DNA of 64,000 nucleotides from Sporosarcina sp. NCCP-2222 (GCF_023168145.1 NZ_BQYK01000004.1:92372-156371); one strand, 5' to 3'. Counted from the first letter of the stretch, positions 7,873 through 17,057 are shown. Numbers and translations: made by a program. Notes: generated by a model from the letters alone, not told the origin.

Positions 7873-10077
7873 TCAAGCTTCCGCTGTGACTTCTTTGGAA
7901 TACCGTTTGTTGAATACGAGTGCAAAGTAGCCGAATGTGACAAGGAGACAAGCGGCGGTAAAGCCGAGCAATACGCCGTTGCTTGCCCAAAGATGAGCCA
8001 TGTCACCAGTTGATATTGCTGCTTTGAATGCCTGGACGGAGTACGTCATTGGCAATAGGGTGTTGAACACTTGAAGCGGTTCTGGAATTAATTCCAACGG
8101 GAATGTTCCAGCGCTTGTAGTCAATTGCAAGATCAAGACGAGAATCGCAATGAATCGTCCTGCGTCGCTGAAAATGGAGACGAGCATTTGGACGATGGCG
8201 ATAAAGGTGTAGCTCGTAATGATTGCCGTTAACACGAACAATCCGAAGTTTTCCGTTTCCAAGCCAAGCCCCCATTTGATGACGGCTACGGCTACCAAGG
8301 CTTGAACTAAACCGACTACAGCCAAGACGGATACTTTACTTGCCAGCCATCTGAATGCCCCTGTCGGACGGATCGCAGGTTCGACTAGCGGGAAGACGAT
8401 GGAAACGAGCAAAGCTCCGACGAACAGACCGAGTGATAGGAAGTATGGTGCAAATCCTGTTCCGTAGTTCGGTACGTGGTTGATGCCTTCCTTATCGACA
8501 TCAACCGGTGCCGCTGCCATGTCATAGGTCTTATCATTTGCATGAACTTCGCTTGCAGTTTCGTTTGCTTCGGCAAGTTTGTCTTTCAACGTAAGCGTGC
8601 CGTCTTTCAATTCATGCACACCGTCCGTCAATTTGGAAGAACCGTCGGCAAGCTCTTTTGATTTTGATGCCAGCGTGCCAGTTCCTTCCTTTAACGTGCC
8701 GGAACCTGTGGAAAGTTCGTTCAAGCCTGAAGCTAAACTGCCTGCTCCAGCTTTCGCTGCATTAGCTCCTTGTGAGAGCTGGGCAAGACCTGACGATAAG
8801 GCGGCATTGCCGTCTGCCAGCGCATTCGCTCCTCCTGCCAACTGAGGCGAGGATTCGCTCAATTTATTCAAACCGGCGAGCGCTTGCGCATGGCCGTCAC
8901 GTAATTGGCCTGCTGCACCATTCAATTGTGTTGTTCCTTCATGTAGCGCTGAAGTGCCGGATGACAATTCCTTCATTCCGCCTGCCACTTCTGCACTGCC
9001 CTGTTGCAATTGGCTGAGGGCCGCTTTTAAACCGGACTGTTGTTCTTCCGGAAGCGAGGCCAAGATTGGTGCCAATTGGTCGGAAAGATTGGAAATGCCG
9101 GCATTGACGTTTTGTGCGCCATCTGCGAGTTTAGAAGCAGCGCCTTGCAAGGCACCTGATTTTTCATTCAACGTACCGACTGCGCTTCCAAATTCAGCTT
9201 CTTTCTGCCCGATTTGGGCGTAGCTGCTTTTTAATTGATCAACAGCGGCGGTGTAATTCGCGATGCCCTTTTGCAAATCCGCAGCACCCGCCGTCGCTTT
9301 TTGGGCTCCTTGATGGAGTTCCGCAGCGCCAGATGCTAGTGTTCCGATCCCTTTGTTAAGGTCATTCGCACCTTTTGCAGCCTTGTCGGCACCTTTCGCC
9401 AGGCTGTCCGTACCTTCTTTCAATGTAACTGTGCTGGATGCCAATGTTTCCAGGTAGCCCTTCAGGTCATCGGCTCCGTTTGCTAATTCATTCGTGCCAT
9501 CATATAATTTGCCGGCGCCATCTGCCGCATCCCCGAAACCATCGCCCATTTTGGTGATGGAATCAAAAAGTTGCTCTGCGTAAGTAGCCGTGACGTTTTT
9601 ATTCACTTCCGCCCGGATTCTTTCCATTGCGGTTTCCCCGATTTGTGCGGACAGGAAGTTGTACCCTTCATTTGGTTTGTATACGATCGTTAATTTCTCG
9701 GGATTTTCGTCGAGCAAGGACGTCGCATGAGCGGAGAAGTTTTCCGGTATTTCAATTGCAATATAATAATCTTGGTTTTTCAGTCCTTTTTCCGCCTGCT
9801 CTTTGCTTACTTTTTGAAAATCAAAGTCTTTGTTTTCCACTAACTTATCGACCAATTCATTACCGAGAGCTAATTGCTCCCCTTCCAATTCGGCCCCTTC
9901 GTCCATGTTCACAACCGCGACTGGCAATGAATTCAATTGGGCATATGGATCCCAGAAAGCCCATAAGAACATGCCCGCATACAGGACGGGGATGAAGAGG
10001 ATCGCCAACATCGGGACGAGCAGTTTCCTCGAGCGGAAGATTTGTTTCCATTCCGCAAATGTCATCGTTTTTTTCAT
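7873..10077 (-). CDS. yhgE: YhgE/Pip-family membrane protein
   Basis: A 734-residue membrane protein with the YhgE/Pip layout. There is one N-terminal helix (about 20-40), a large extracytoplasmic region, and five or so C-terminal helices of the ABC-2 permease type (from about residue 545). Between residues 180 and 510 runs a long series of degenerate 7- to 11-residue repeats (for example LASGAAELHQGA, LADGNAALSSGL), predicted to form a helical stalk outside the membrane. Relatives include the phage-infection protein Pip and type VII secretion accessory proteins, but the physiological role is not settled. The ATG at 10077 follows AAGGAGGAG. Its gene follows yhgD on the same strand and has its own copy of the operator, so it is probably repressed by YhgD. 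Confidence 0.88.
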   Translation of the reverse strand: MKKTMTFAEWKQIFRSRKLLVPMLAILFIPVLYAGMFLWAFWDPYAQLNSLPVAVVNMDEGAELEGEQLALGNELVDKLVENKDFDFQKVSKEQAEKGLKNQDYYIAIEIPENFSAHATSLLDENPEKLTIVYKPNEGYNFLSAQIGETAMERIRAEVNKNVTATYAEQLFDSITKMGDGFGDAADGAGKLYDGTNELANGADDLKGYLETLASSTVTLKEGTDSLAKGADKAAKGANDLNKGIGTLASGAAELHQGAQKATAGAADLQKGIANYTAAVDQLKSSYAQIGQKEAEFGSAVGTLNEKSGALQGAASKLADGAQNVNAGISNLSDQLAPILASLPEEQQSGLKAALSQLQQGSAEVAGGMKELSSGTSALHEGTTQLNGAAGQLRDGHAQALAGLNKLSESSPQLAGGANALADGNAALSSGLAQLSQGANAAKAGAGSLASGLNELSTGSGTLKEGTGTLASKSKELADGSSKLTDGVHELKDGTLTLKDKLAEANETASEVHANDKTYDMAAAPVDVDKEGINHVPNYGTGFAPYFLSLGLFVGALLVSIVFPLVEPAIRPTGAFRWLASKVSVLAVVGLVQALVAVAVIKWGLGLETENFGLFVLTAIITSYTFIAIVQMLVSIFSDAGRFIAILVLILQLTTSAGTFPLELIPEPLQVFNTLLPMTYSVQAFKAAISTGDMAHLWASNGVLLGFTAACLLVTFGYFALVFNKRYSKEVTAEA

Positions 10078-10100
10078 TTTTTCTCCTCCTTAAAACCATT

Positions 10101-10123
10101 TGACCATAAACCTCATTTGGTCA
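10101..10123 (-). promoter_or_regulatory. Putative YhgD operator upstream of yhgE
   Basis: This 23-base element has TGACCA at one end and TGGTCA at the other. It lies 24 bases before the yhgE start and matches 16 of 23 positions of a second 23-base element upstream of yhgD (10733-10755). The shared sequence and symmetry fit binding of a TetR dimer. Confidence 0.6.
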
Positions 10124-10144
10124 TTTTAAATCAAAAAAGAAGTC

Positions 10145-10714
10145 TCAGCGCAGGAGACTCTTGAAAATCGTGTCGCTCAGCAGCGTAGTGATTTGTTCTT
10201 CCGTCAATTCCGTGTCATGCGTTTTCTCCCAATCAACAATAAGTGCCAAGTACGATTTGAAAAGAAGATATGCTATTAATTCGGAGTTGCACGGCTTTAA
10301 CTCACCTCTGCTGACCGCCCGCTCAATTTTCAGCTTCACATAAGAAACAATTTCCCTTTCAATTCCAGCCAGCACTTCTGTAACAGCAGGCGTTCGAAGT
10401 TCTTTTTCCTCGTCGATCAGTTTGGCGTACAGCTGGTGCGTTTTTCGGAATTTGAGCAATTGCATAAGTCGGGCATGGACATTCTGTTCGAATGAACCTC
10501 CCTCTACCGCAACTGAATCCGACGCGGCTCGCATTTCCTCGATCATTTTTAGTACAATGGCATTGAACAATTCTTCTTTATTCGTAAAGAATGTATAAAT
10601 CGTTCCTTTTCCGACATTGGCGATTTTTGCTACTTGATCCATTGTCGTTGCTTTGTATCCGAACAAGGAAAACGATTTAGCAGCTGCCTCCAGAATTTCC
10701 TGTCTTCGATCCAC
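10145..10714 (-). CDS. yhgD: TetR-family regulator YhgD
   Basis: A 189-residue TetR-family repressor. Residues 1-50 form the HTH domain, with the typical F-G-Y-x-x-T-T-M-D-x-V-A and VGKGTIYTFFTNKEELF recognition-helix segment. The rest is the helical ligand-binding domain, which is not recognisable by family. It lies upstream of and co-oriented with yhgE, the arrangement in B. subtilis where YhgD precedes YhgE. Matching 23-base palindromic elements upstream of both genes suggest autoregulation and repression of yhgE. The start has an AGGAGG site (seen as acctcct on the plus strand). The ligand is unknown. Confidence 0.85.
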   Translation of the reverse strand: MDRRQEILEAAAKSFSLFGYKATTMDQVAKIANVGKGTIYTFFTNKEELFNAIVLKMIEEMRAASDSVAVEGGSFEQNVHARLMQLLKFRKTHQLYAKLIDEEKELRTPAVTEVLAGIEREIVSYVKLKIERAVSRGELKPCNSELIAYLLFKSYLALIVDWEKTHDTELTEEQITTLLSDTIFKSLLR

Positions 10715-10732
10715 TTCTTCACCTCCTGCAAC

Positions 10733-10755
10733 TGACTAAAATACCATTTCGGTCA
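10733..10755 (-). promoter_or_regulatory. Putative YhgD autoregulatory operator
   Basis: The 23-base element begins TGACTA and ends CGGTCA, with TGAC and GTCA ends 15 bases apart, matching the element before yhgE. An extra inverted half-site (TGACTGGATGACC on the minus strand) overlaps its upstream edge. Confidence 0.55.
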
Positions 10756-10822
10756 TCCAGTCATTATCATACGCCCTGTCGCAATCAATTTCAAGTATTT
10801 CATGAAACTTTTTAATGCACAA

Positions 10823-10850
10823 CAAAAGGCCTCCCAATCGGAAGGCCTTT
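10823..10850 (-). terminator. Terminator of the ABC-F gene
   Basis: AAAGGCCT pairs with AGGCCTTT around a ten-base loop. The U-tract on the minus strand is short and interrupted, so efficiency may be moderate. Confidence 0.65.
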
Positions 10851-10855
10851 CCTAC

Positions 10856-12490
10856 TCAATGATTCAGCTCATACAGCTCCGCCCATTTTCTTCGCGCCCA
10901 GTCGAACGGACCTTCAAATAGGGTCAGCTCTCCAGCTTCTAGCCAGGCTGTCCTGTCGAAGATTTTATTCAGGAAGTAACGATCATGCGATACCGCTAAA
11001 ATGGTGCCCGGAAACTCTTCTAGTGCTTCCTCCAACACTTCTCGGGATTCGATATCAAGATGATTGGTCGGTTCATCGAGCATAAGAAGATTAATATCCT
11101 GATGCATGAGCTGTGCCAGCCGGAGCCTCATTCTTTCCCCACCACTCATATCGGATAAACGTTTAAAGACATCTGGCCCGTAAAACATGAACTTCGCAAG
11201 TATATGTCTTGCTTCCCCTTCCGCCACACTGACCTCTTCCCTGAAAACATCGATCAATCTTGCTTTCGGATTTGCCGCTTCGACATGTTGGGATAAGAAA
11301 CCTATTTTCACGTTGCTGCCTACTTTACAAATCCCTTCATCCACCGCCAGCTGGCCAATCAGCAATTTTAATATTGTCGATTTGCCGCTGCCGTTTTGCC
11401 CGACGATTGCCGCTCGGTCTTTCCAATAAATTCGGAGATTCGCCTCGGACAAGATCTGTTTAGGACCAAATGATTTACTGGCGTCTTCCATGACTACGAC
11501 TTCTTTCCCGCTTCGCTCTGTCGGTTCAAACGACAACGCCATCTTTTTCGGGTCGACCAGTGGCTTTTTGATTTTGGCCATCCGTTCTAGTGCCCGTTCC
11601 ATATTTCTTGCTTGCCGGTGCAATCCGGCATTCGGCGGGTTTGCTTCGTTTGCCCATTGTTTCAACCGCTTGATCGCTTCTTTCATTTTCTTAATTTTCT
11701 TTTGCTGTTCTTCGTATTCTTGGAATTGGCGCAGCAGCAGCTCCTCCTTCTGCTGGACGAACGAACTGTAGTCGCCATGGTAAAGTTGCAGCTCTCCGTC
11801 TTCCAAATCAGCTATCTTATTGACTGTTGCATCCAAGAAAGCCCGATCATGCGACACGATGACAACTGTTCCGTCATATTCGGACAAATAGCGCTCCAGC
11901 CATTCCACTGCGAATAAATCCAAATGATTCGTCGGTTCATCGAGCAGCAATAAATCCGGCTGGCTTAACAACAGTTTGCCCAGCATCATTTTCGTCTGCT
12001 CCCCGCCGCTCATCACCGCAAAATCTTGATGAATGAAACTTCGCAACTGAAGTCCATTGATCACTTTTTCGATTTCCGATTCCATCGCATAGCCATTCCG
12101 GCTCAGAAATTCTTCTTGCAGCTGGCCATATTGCAAAAGGAGCCGCTCCAGATCCGCGCCTTCGCATGACATTTTCGCCTCGAGCGCTTTCAAGCTTTCT
12201 TCAATTTCTAACAGTTCGCCAAATGCACTTCTCAGTACTTCGTATCCAGTCATCGGCTCTTCGAGTAAAGGAATTTGAGACAAGTAGCCGACTTTCGTTC
12301 CTTTTTTAAAGTGGATTGCGCCTGAATCGACAGCTTCCACTCCGGCAATCAATTTAAATAATGTCGTTTTGCCGCTTCCATTTCGACCGACAATTCCTAA
12401 CCGATCACCTGTTTTAATATCCAAAGACAAATCTTCAAAAATGATAGTGCCACCTAACATCTTGCTAACCTTCTGTATTGTACAAATCAT
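10856..12490 (-). CDS. ABC-F ATPase, probable ribosome-protection protein
   Basis: A 544-residue soluble protein with two ABC domains and no membrane segment. Walker A motifs are GRNGSGKT (about 35-42) and GQNGSGKS (about 363-370), there are two MSGGE signatures, and two LLDEPTNHLD Walker B/D-loop motifs. The linker between them is a basic coiled coil (about 255-320) as in ABC-F factors that enter the ribosomal E site. Members either tune translation or displace antibiotics from the peptidyl transferase centre (VmlR, VgaL types). The long leader with small ORFs and an attenuator-like hairpin supports an antibiotic-inducible resistance role, but family subtype and drugs cannot be fixed from sequence. 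Confidence 0.88.
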   Translation of the reverse strand: MICTIQKVSKMLGGTIIFEDLSLDIKTGDRLGIVGRNGSGKTTLFKLIAGVEAVDSGAIHFKKGTKVGYLSQIPLLEEPMTGYEVLRSAFGELLEIEESLKALEAKMSCEGADLERLLLQYGQLQEEFLSRNGYAMESEIEKVINGLQLRSFIHQDFAVMSGGEQTKMMLGKLLLSQPDLLLLDEPTNHLDLFAVEWLERYLSEYDGTVVIVSHDRAFLDATVNKIADLEDGELQLYHGDYSSFVQQKEELLLRQFQEYEEQQKKIKKMKEAIKRLKQWANEANPPNAGLHRQARNMERALERMAKIKKPLVDPKKMALSFEPTERSGKEVVVMEDASKSFGPKQILSEANLRIYWKDRAAIVGQNGSGKSTILKLLIGQLAVDEGICKVGSNVKIGFLSQHVEAANPKARLIDVFREEVSVAEGEARHILAKFMFYGPDVFKRLSDMSGGERMRLRLAQLMHQDINLLMLDEPTNHLDIESREVLEEALEEFPGTILAVSHDRYFLNKIFDRTAWLEAGELTLFEGPFDWARRKWAELYELNH

Positions 12491-12516
12491 AGTTTCCGCT
12501 TCCTCTCATCCTGTTT

Positions 12517-12585
12517 TCACAGCAGAAAGCGCACAAAAAAAGACTGCGTTCGGGCAGTAGCAGACTGGTCGACAAGCACTTCCAT
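12517..12585 (-). CDS. Candidate leader peptide, 22 residues, before the ABC-F gene
   Basis: The ATG at 12585 has a GGAG site eight bases upstream and opens a 22-codon frame (begins MEVLVDQS, ends SFFVRFLL) that closes 27 bases before the ABC-F start. The frame runs straight through the attenuator-like hairpin and its U-run. Ribosome position on it could therefore decide whether the hairpin forms. Such peptides control several ABC-F and erm resistance genes, but this one is not recognised by sequence. Confidence 0.4.
   Translation of the reverse strand: MEVLVDQSATARTQSFFVRFLL
12535..12558 (-). promoter_or_regulatory. Attenuator-like terminator hairpin in the ABC-F leader
   Basis: On the minus strand ACTGC pairs with GCAGT around a six-base loop, followed by C and seven U residues. 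It lies about 45 bases upstream of the ABC-F start codon and far downstream of the promoter. The stem is short (five pairs), so it may be conditional. Confidence 0.5.
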
Positions 12586-12768
12586 CGTTCGTGCTCCGGT
12601 TTGATCGCCATTCATTCACCCTAACGCTACAGGCAGAGCCAAATAAGGCTTGCGCATGCAAACGGGGAAGAATTCAAACAGCAAAGAACCGTTTAGTCTT
12701 CAATCTATTACTACCTTATGCAATCTTTCCTAATTCGTAAGGAATGATGTGCCGAACCGCTGTGTGAT

Positions 12769-12891
12769 TACTGAAATTGTCTAAAAATGGGCATACGTAT
12801 CCCGTTGAGCGCAATTTCATGAGTAATCGCACATGAAGTGGCTAAATATTCCAATAGTACTTCACGCGCATTCACAGTGTCCAACATCATT
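12769..12891 (-). CDS. Candidate leader ORF, 40 residues
   Basis: The first frame in the ABC-F transcript starts at an ATG (12891) directly after GGAGGTGAGGA, about 30 bases downstream of the predicted promoter. It encodes 40 residues starting MMLDTVNAREVL and ending RMPIFRQFQ. The very strong translation signal suggests it is made or at least translated. No homologue is recognised. It could be an upstream sensing ORF or a small protein in its own right. Confidence 0.5.
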
Positions 12892-12921
12892 CCTCACCTC
12901 CGATCAATAAATAGTAAAAAT

Positions 12922-12950
12922 ATTTTATCATTAATCAACTAAACAAGCAA
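12922..12950 (-). promoter_or_regulatory. Sigma-A promoter of the ABC-F leader transcript
   Basis: On the minus strand TTGCTT (12945-12950) and TAAAAT (12922-12927) are separated by 17 bases, a near-consensus housekeeping promoter. Transcription would start near 12915, giving a leader of about 425 bases before the ABC-F start codon. Confidence 0.6.
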
Positions 12951-12965
12951 TAGACCATAGCTTAT

Positions 12966-14156
12966 TTATTCAAACGGCCATTCCGGTAGCATATGGCTGA
13001 GCCGCTTATCTTCCCGGTAGCCTAATACATACTCGGCCTGCATGATCGTATGGATTTCGCGAGTGCCCTCGTAGATAACTGGCGCTTTCGAGTTTCGTAA
13101 GAAGCGGGCCACTGGGTATTCATCAGAATATCCGTAAGCACCATGAATTTGGAACGCATCATCAGCAGCTTTGTTCGCAAAATCGCATGCTTGCCACTTT
13201 GCTAGTGACGTTTCGCGTGTATTGCGGACGCCTTTGTTTTTCAATTCGCCTGCACGGTAGACAAGAAGACGGCTCATTTGATAGCCCGCTTCCATATTGG
13301 CAATCATCCGCTGAACTAGCTGATGTTTGCCGATTGCTTTGCCGAACGTTTCGCGTTCGTGGCAATACTTCACGCTTTCTTCGAGACATGCCATGATCAG
13401 GCCGACAGCACCAGCCGCGACCGTGAATCGGCCGTTATCCAATGCGGCCATGGCAATCTTGAAGCCTTCCCCTTCCTTGCCGAGAAGGTTTTCTGCAGGG
13501 ACACGCATATCCTCGAAGAACAGTTCACCTGTATTTCCCGCACGGATCCCGTATTTCCCTTTAATCGCTTTGGAAGAGAACCCAGGGAAAGTCCGCTCGA
13601 CGATGAACGCACTGATGCCATTATGTTTCTGGGATTTATCCGTATAAGCGAATACGAGAAAATGATCTGCGACGTCGCAAAGAGAGATCCACGTCTTTTG
13701 TCCATTTAGGACATAATGATCGCCATCGCGGACGGCCGTTGTCGACATTGCCGCGACGTCAGAGCCTGCACCTGGTTCTGTCAGACCAAACGCTCCGATT
13801 TTATCTCCTTCGGCTTGCGGTACGAGATATTTCTGCTTCTGTTCCTCTGTCGCCCATTGCATCAACGTCATGGAATTGAGTCCGATGTGTACAGAAACAG
13901 CCGTCCGGAATGCTGTGTCGCCCCGCTCCAACTCTTCGCAAAGGATGGCTAGCGAATTGTAATCCATGCCGCTTCCGCCATATTTCTCAGGTATGCAAAC
14001 GCCCATGAATCCCAGGTCGGCGAGTTTCTTCCAAATGGCAGGGTCAAAGCCGCCTTCCGCATCCCATTTTTGGATATGCGGTATGATTTCCTCATCAACA
14101 AACTGACGGGCTGTTTTGCGCAACATCTTTTGTTCTTCTGTAAACTCGAAATTCAT
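12966..14156 (-). CDS. Acyl-CoA dehydrogenase, possibly glutaryl-CoA dehydrogenase
   Basis: A 396-residue FAD-dependent acyl-CoA dehydrogenase. It has the GAFGLTEPGAGSD flavin/substrate motif and the catalytic base Glu363 in VIYEGTREIH, the position used by glutaryl-CoA and short-chain enzymes. The segment FRTAVSVH places Arg84 where human glutaryl-CoA dehydrogenase has its substrate-binding arginine (YRSAMSVQ). Being last in an operon with lysine 6-dehydrogenase and an aldehyde dehydrogenase, it most likely converts glutaryl-CoA to crotonyl-CoA at the end of lysine degradation. Family assignment is firm; the substrate is inferred from one residue and from context. The ATG at 14156 follows AAAGGGGA. 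Confidence 0.85.
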   Translation of the reverse strand: MNFEFTEEQKMLRKTARQFVDEEIIPHIQKWDAEGGFDPAIWKKLADLGFMGVCIPEKYGGSGMDYNSLAILCEELERGDTAFRTAVSVHIGLNSMTLMQWATEEQKQKYLVPQAEGDKIGAFGLTEPGAGSDVAAMSTTAVRDGDHYVLNGQKTWISLCDVADHFLVFAYTDKSQKHNGISAFIVERTFPGFSSKAIKGKYGIRAGNTGELFFEDMRVPAENLLGKEGEGFKIAMAALDNGRFTVAAGAVGLIMACLEESVKYCHERETFGKAIGKHQLVQRMIANMEAGYQMSRLLVYRAGELKNKGVRNTRETSLAKWQACDFANKAADDAFQIHGAYGYSDEYPVARFLRNSKAPVIYEGTREIHTIMQAEYVLGYREDKRLSHMLPEWPFE

Positions 14157-14210
14157 GTCACGATCCCCTTTCTTTCATTCGAAAAGGAAGGCTCCCACCT
14201 CCCCTGAAAC

Positions 14211-15377
14211 TTACACGTGTGCTTCTGTTTTTCCTACAGATTCTTCAATATCGACACCGCGTTTTTTCATTTCTTCAATATATAGTTCGCCTGGGACGAT
14301 GCTCTCCGGCGGATGTACTCCGCGCTTAGTGATCGTTCCATTCCCGATCATCTGCGCAACAACCGATATGGTGTTGGCAGTCGCTCGAGCCATCGCTGTT
14401 TCATTCACTGTCATATCTTTTTCTGTAACGAGATTGTATTCATAAGTTGCCGTTTCACCGTTTTTCTCGCCGCTGACAATGACCCGCAGCAAGACTGCAT
14501 CCACCTTGTCGCCTAATTTAAGCTGCGGTGACAGCTGTTCCCTCATGACGTCCCGAACTTTCACTGTTGAGCCGCCTACTTCGACTTCGCTGTTCTTTGA
14601 GAGCAAGCCAAGATCAACGAGCAACTGGAATTTTTCCGCATGTCCTTTATACCGGATTGTTTTATATTCCAAGGTCTGCACATCTGAGAACGTCTTCGTC
14701 AATGTCGATGTTCCACCGGATGTATGGAATGCTTCCAGCTCCCCATAATCCTTGAAATGGATGGACTCCACTTCGGATAGGGACGGAATTTCGAGCAATT
14801 GACCGTCGCGGATGACATGAGACGGATCGGTATAATGATCGAACACCCCTTCGAGCGAGAAGACGATATTATAATTGAGCGGCGGCTCCGGCTTCACCGG
14901 AATCCCTCCGACATATAATTTAATGCTCTCGACCTTGTCGAGCTTACTTGCCCCGTAGCCGCTCAGGATGTTAATCATTCCCGGAGCTACCCCTAGATCC
15001 GGAATAATCGTTACCCCTTTCGCTTCGGCATCTTGCGCCAGTCCAAGAACAGCATCGGTCGCCCCGCCGATATGGCCGCCGAGGTCGATGGAATGAACGC
15101 CAATTTCAACAGCCGTCCGGGCCACTTTTTCATTGAAGGAATAAAATAATGCATTGATGACGACATCCCCAAGTCCCATCACTTCCTTCAATTGCTCATT
15201 GTTTGTCGCATCGAGTGATAAAATATCCAACTTATCAGACGAAAGCTTTGCCGCAAACTCTTCCGCCTGCTGCACATTCAAGTCCGCCAAGTACACCTTT
15301 TGAACATCATCACTTTTTACAAGATCGCGCACTGCCTCTTTTCCCATTAATCCAGCTCCGAGTACTACTACTTTCAT
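14211..15377 (-). CDS. L-lysine 6-dehydrogenase (saccharopine-dehydrogenase fold)
   Basis: A 388-residue NAD(P)-dependent enzyme with an N-terminal Rossmann motif GAGLMGKEA and the [31 protein letters not shown] and HTSGGTSTL blocks that closely match Geobacillus lysine 6-dehydrogenase. It would oxidise the epsilon-amino group of L-lysine, releasing ammonia and giving 2-aminoadipate 6-semialdehyde. A generic saccharopine dehydrogenase is the alternative, but length and block conservation favour the lysine enzyme. Two adjacent ATGs exist; the second (15377) has better spacing from AGGGG. It lies between an aldehyde dehydrogenase that would take its product and an acyl-CoA dehydrogenase. Confidence 0.85.
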   Translation of the reverse strand: MKVVVLGAGLMGKEAVRDLVKSDDVQKVYLADLNVQQAEEFAAKLSSDKLDILSLDATNNEQLKEVMGLGDVVINALFYSFNEKVARTAVEIGVHSIDLGGHIGGATDAVLGLAQDAEAKGVTIIPDLGVAPGMINILSGYGASKLDKVESIKLYVGGIPVKPEPPLNYNIVFSLEGVFDHYTDPSHVIRDGQLLEIPSLSEVESIHFKDYGELEAFHTSGGTSTLTKTFSDVQTLEYKTIRYKGHAEKFQLLVDLGLLSKNSEVEVGGSTVKVRDVMREQLSPQLKLGDKVDAVLLRVIVSGEKNGETATYEYNLVTEKDMTVNETAMARATANTISVVAQMIGNGTITKRGVHPPESIVPGELYIEEMKKRGVDIEESVGKTEAHV

Positions 15378-15448
15378 CATACAACCCCTACTTCCCTTTA
15401 AGATTTCCGTGTCCTAAGGTGCTCATTAAATCGATGATGAACGGAACA

Positions 15449-16927
15449 TTACTCCGTATCAATTTGGGCGCGCTGCAGTTTGCCGCTGAAGTCCACGTAA
15501 ATGCTCTTCCACTCCGTGAACACATCCAATGCCGCAACGCCCGAATCACGGTGTCCATTTCCTGTGCCCTTCGTCCCCCCGAATGGCAAATGGATTTCCG
15601 CGCCTGTCGTTCCGGCATTGACGTACACGATGCCGGTATCCAGATCTCGCTGCGCCTTGAAGATCGTATTCACATCTTTAGAAAAGATAGAACTGGACAA
15701 GCCGTACAGGACACTGTTGTTCACTTCAATTGCTTCATCGAGGCTGCCGACTTCAATCAAGGAAACGACCGGCCCGAAGATTTCCTCCTGTGCCAGGCGG
15801 CTGTCCCACTTGACGTCAGTGAATAATGTCGGTTCAAAGTAATGGCCGTTCGCCATTTCCCCTTCATTCAATATATTGCCGCCCGCGATAAGCTTAGCCC
15901 CTTCTTCTTTTCCGATTTCGACGTACTTTTGAATCTTTTCGATCGCTTTGCCGTTGATGACAGGACCCACCTTGACGGACTCGTCCAAACCATTCCCAAT
16001 GGATAAGGTTTTCATCGCCTCTTGAAGCTTCTGCTCCAGCTCTTCCTTTACATCTTTATGCACGATGACCCGGCTGCATGCCGTACAACGCTGACCCGCT
16101 GTACCAAATGCACTCCAAAGGATCCCTTCCACAGCTAAATCCAAATCGGCATCATCCATGACGATGACCGCATTTTTTCCACCCATTTCAAGGGATACTT
16201 TCTTCAGATGGCGCCCTCCTGTTTCAGCAACATGGCGGCCTGTTTCTGTGGAGCCGGTAAAGGAGATGACGCGGACATCCGGATGTTCGATCATCGCCGT
16301 ACCGACTTCCGAACCAGAGCCAAAGACGATATTGGCAACGCCAGCAGGCAAACCGACTTCCTCGAAAATAAGCGCCATTTCATAGGCCATCATTGGCGTT
16401 TCTGTGGCTGGCTTCCAAATGAAAGTATTCCCCGCGACCATCGCAGGAAACGACTTCCACGTAGCGATGGCTACCGGGAAATTCCACGGTGTGATCAGCC
16501 CGACAACACCGATTGGTGCCCGAACGCTCATTGCAAATTTATCCATCAATTCGGAAGGAACTGTTTCACCGAATAACCGTCGGCCTTCACCCGCCATATA
16601 GTAGGCCATATCGATGCCTTCCTGCACTTCCCCGCGTGCTTCCTCGATAACTTTCCCCATTTCCTTAGTCAGCACTTGTGCAAGATGTTCCTTCTTTTCT
16701 TTCATGATATTGCCGATTGCATATAAGTAATCCGCCCGTTTCGGAGCCGGCACGAGCGCCCATTTCTTCTGGGCCTCCTTCGCCGCCTGAACGGCCAGAG
16801 CGACATCTTCCTTTGTGGACAGGCGCACTTGCGCCAGTTCTTCTCCAGTCGCCGGGTTCGTGACCGCTGTATATTCCGCTCCCCCACCGTCTTGCCATGA
16901 ACCTCCGATGTAATTGTTCAATTGCAT
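15449..16927 (-). CDS. Aldehyde dehydrogenase, probable aminoadipate-semialdehyde dehydrogenase
   Basis: A 492-residue ALDH with intact active site: Asn149 (TPWNFP), Glu247 (LEMGGKN) and Cys281 (GQRCTACSR). The C-terminal [10 protein letters not shown] block is typical of enzymes acting on aminoadipate semialdehyde and related substrates. It is first in an operon with lysine 6-dehydrogenase, so its likely job is oxidation of 2-aminoadipate 6-semialdehyde to 2-aminoadipate. The ATG at 16927 follows GGGAAAGGGGA. A 17-base perfect palindrome lies about 80 bases upstream and may be the control site of the operon. Confidence 0.85.
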   Translation of the reverse strand: MQLNNYIGGSWQDGGGAEYTAVTNPATGEELAQVRLSTKEDVALAVQAAKEAQKKWALVPAPKRADYLYAIGNIMKEKKEHLAQVLTKEMGKVIEEARGEVQEGIDMAYYMAGEGRRLFGETVPSELMDKFAMSVRAPIGVVGLITPWNFPVAIATWKSFPAMVAGNTFIWKPATETPMMAYEMALIFEEVGLPAGVANIVFGSGSEVGTAMIEHPDVRVISFTGSTETGRHVAETGGRHLKKVSLEMGGKNAVIVMDDADLDLAVEGILWSAFGTAGQRCTACSRVIVHKDVKEELEQKLQEAMKTLSIGNGLDESVKVGPVINGKAIEKIQKYVEIGKEEGAKLIAGGNILNEGEMANGHYFEPTLFTDVKWDSRLAQEEIFGPVVSLIEVGSLDEAIEVNNSVLYGLSSSIFSKDVNTIFKAQRDLDTGIVYVNAGTTGAEIHLPFGGTKGTGNGHRDSGVAALDVFTEWKSIYVDFSGKLQRAQIDTE

Positions 16928-17008
16928 TACAACATTCCCCTTTCCCTCTCGAACTTTTTGGAACCGCTTTCAATTACTCTATTTCGACACGAAGTAGCGA
17001 AATCCTTC

Positions 17009-17025
17009 TTTATTTCTGAAATAAA
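17009..17025 (-). promoter_or_regulatory. Palindromic operator candidate of the lysine operon
   Basis: A perfect palindrome of eight bases each side of one central base (TTTATTTC, T, GAAATAAA) lies about 80 bases before the aldehyde dehydrogenase start and after the preceding gene's terminator. No regulator gene is adjacent. No sigma-54 type -24/-12 element was found here. Confidence 0.45.
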
Positions 17026-17057
17026 CATTAAAATCAGATGATTATTTTTATTCAAAC

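Noticed and set aside
8385-9995. Several frames of 60-120 codons opposite yhgE
   Set aside because: They are shadows of the repetitive yhgE coding sequence and lack start signals.
16928-17008. Sigma-54 promoter for the lysine operon
   Set aside because: Such operons in Bacilli can be SigL-dependent, but no GG/GC pair with -24/-12 spacing and no enhancer-binding regulator gene was found.
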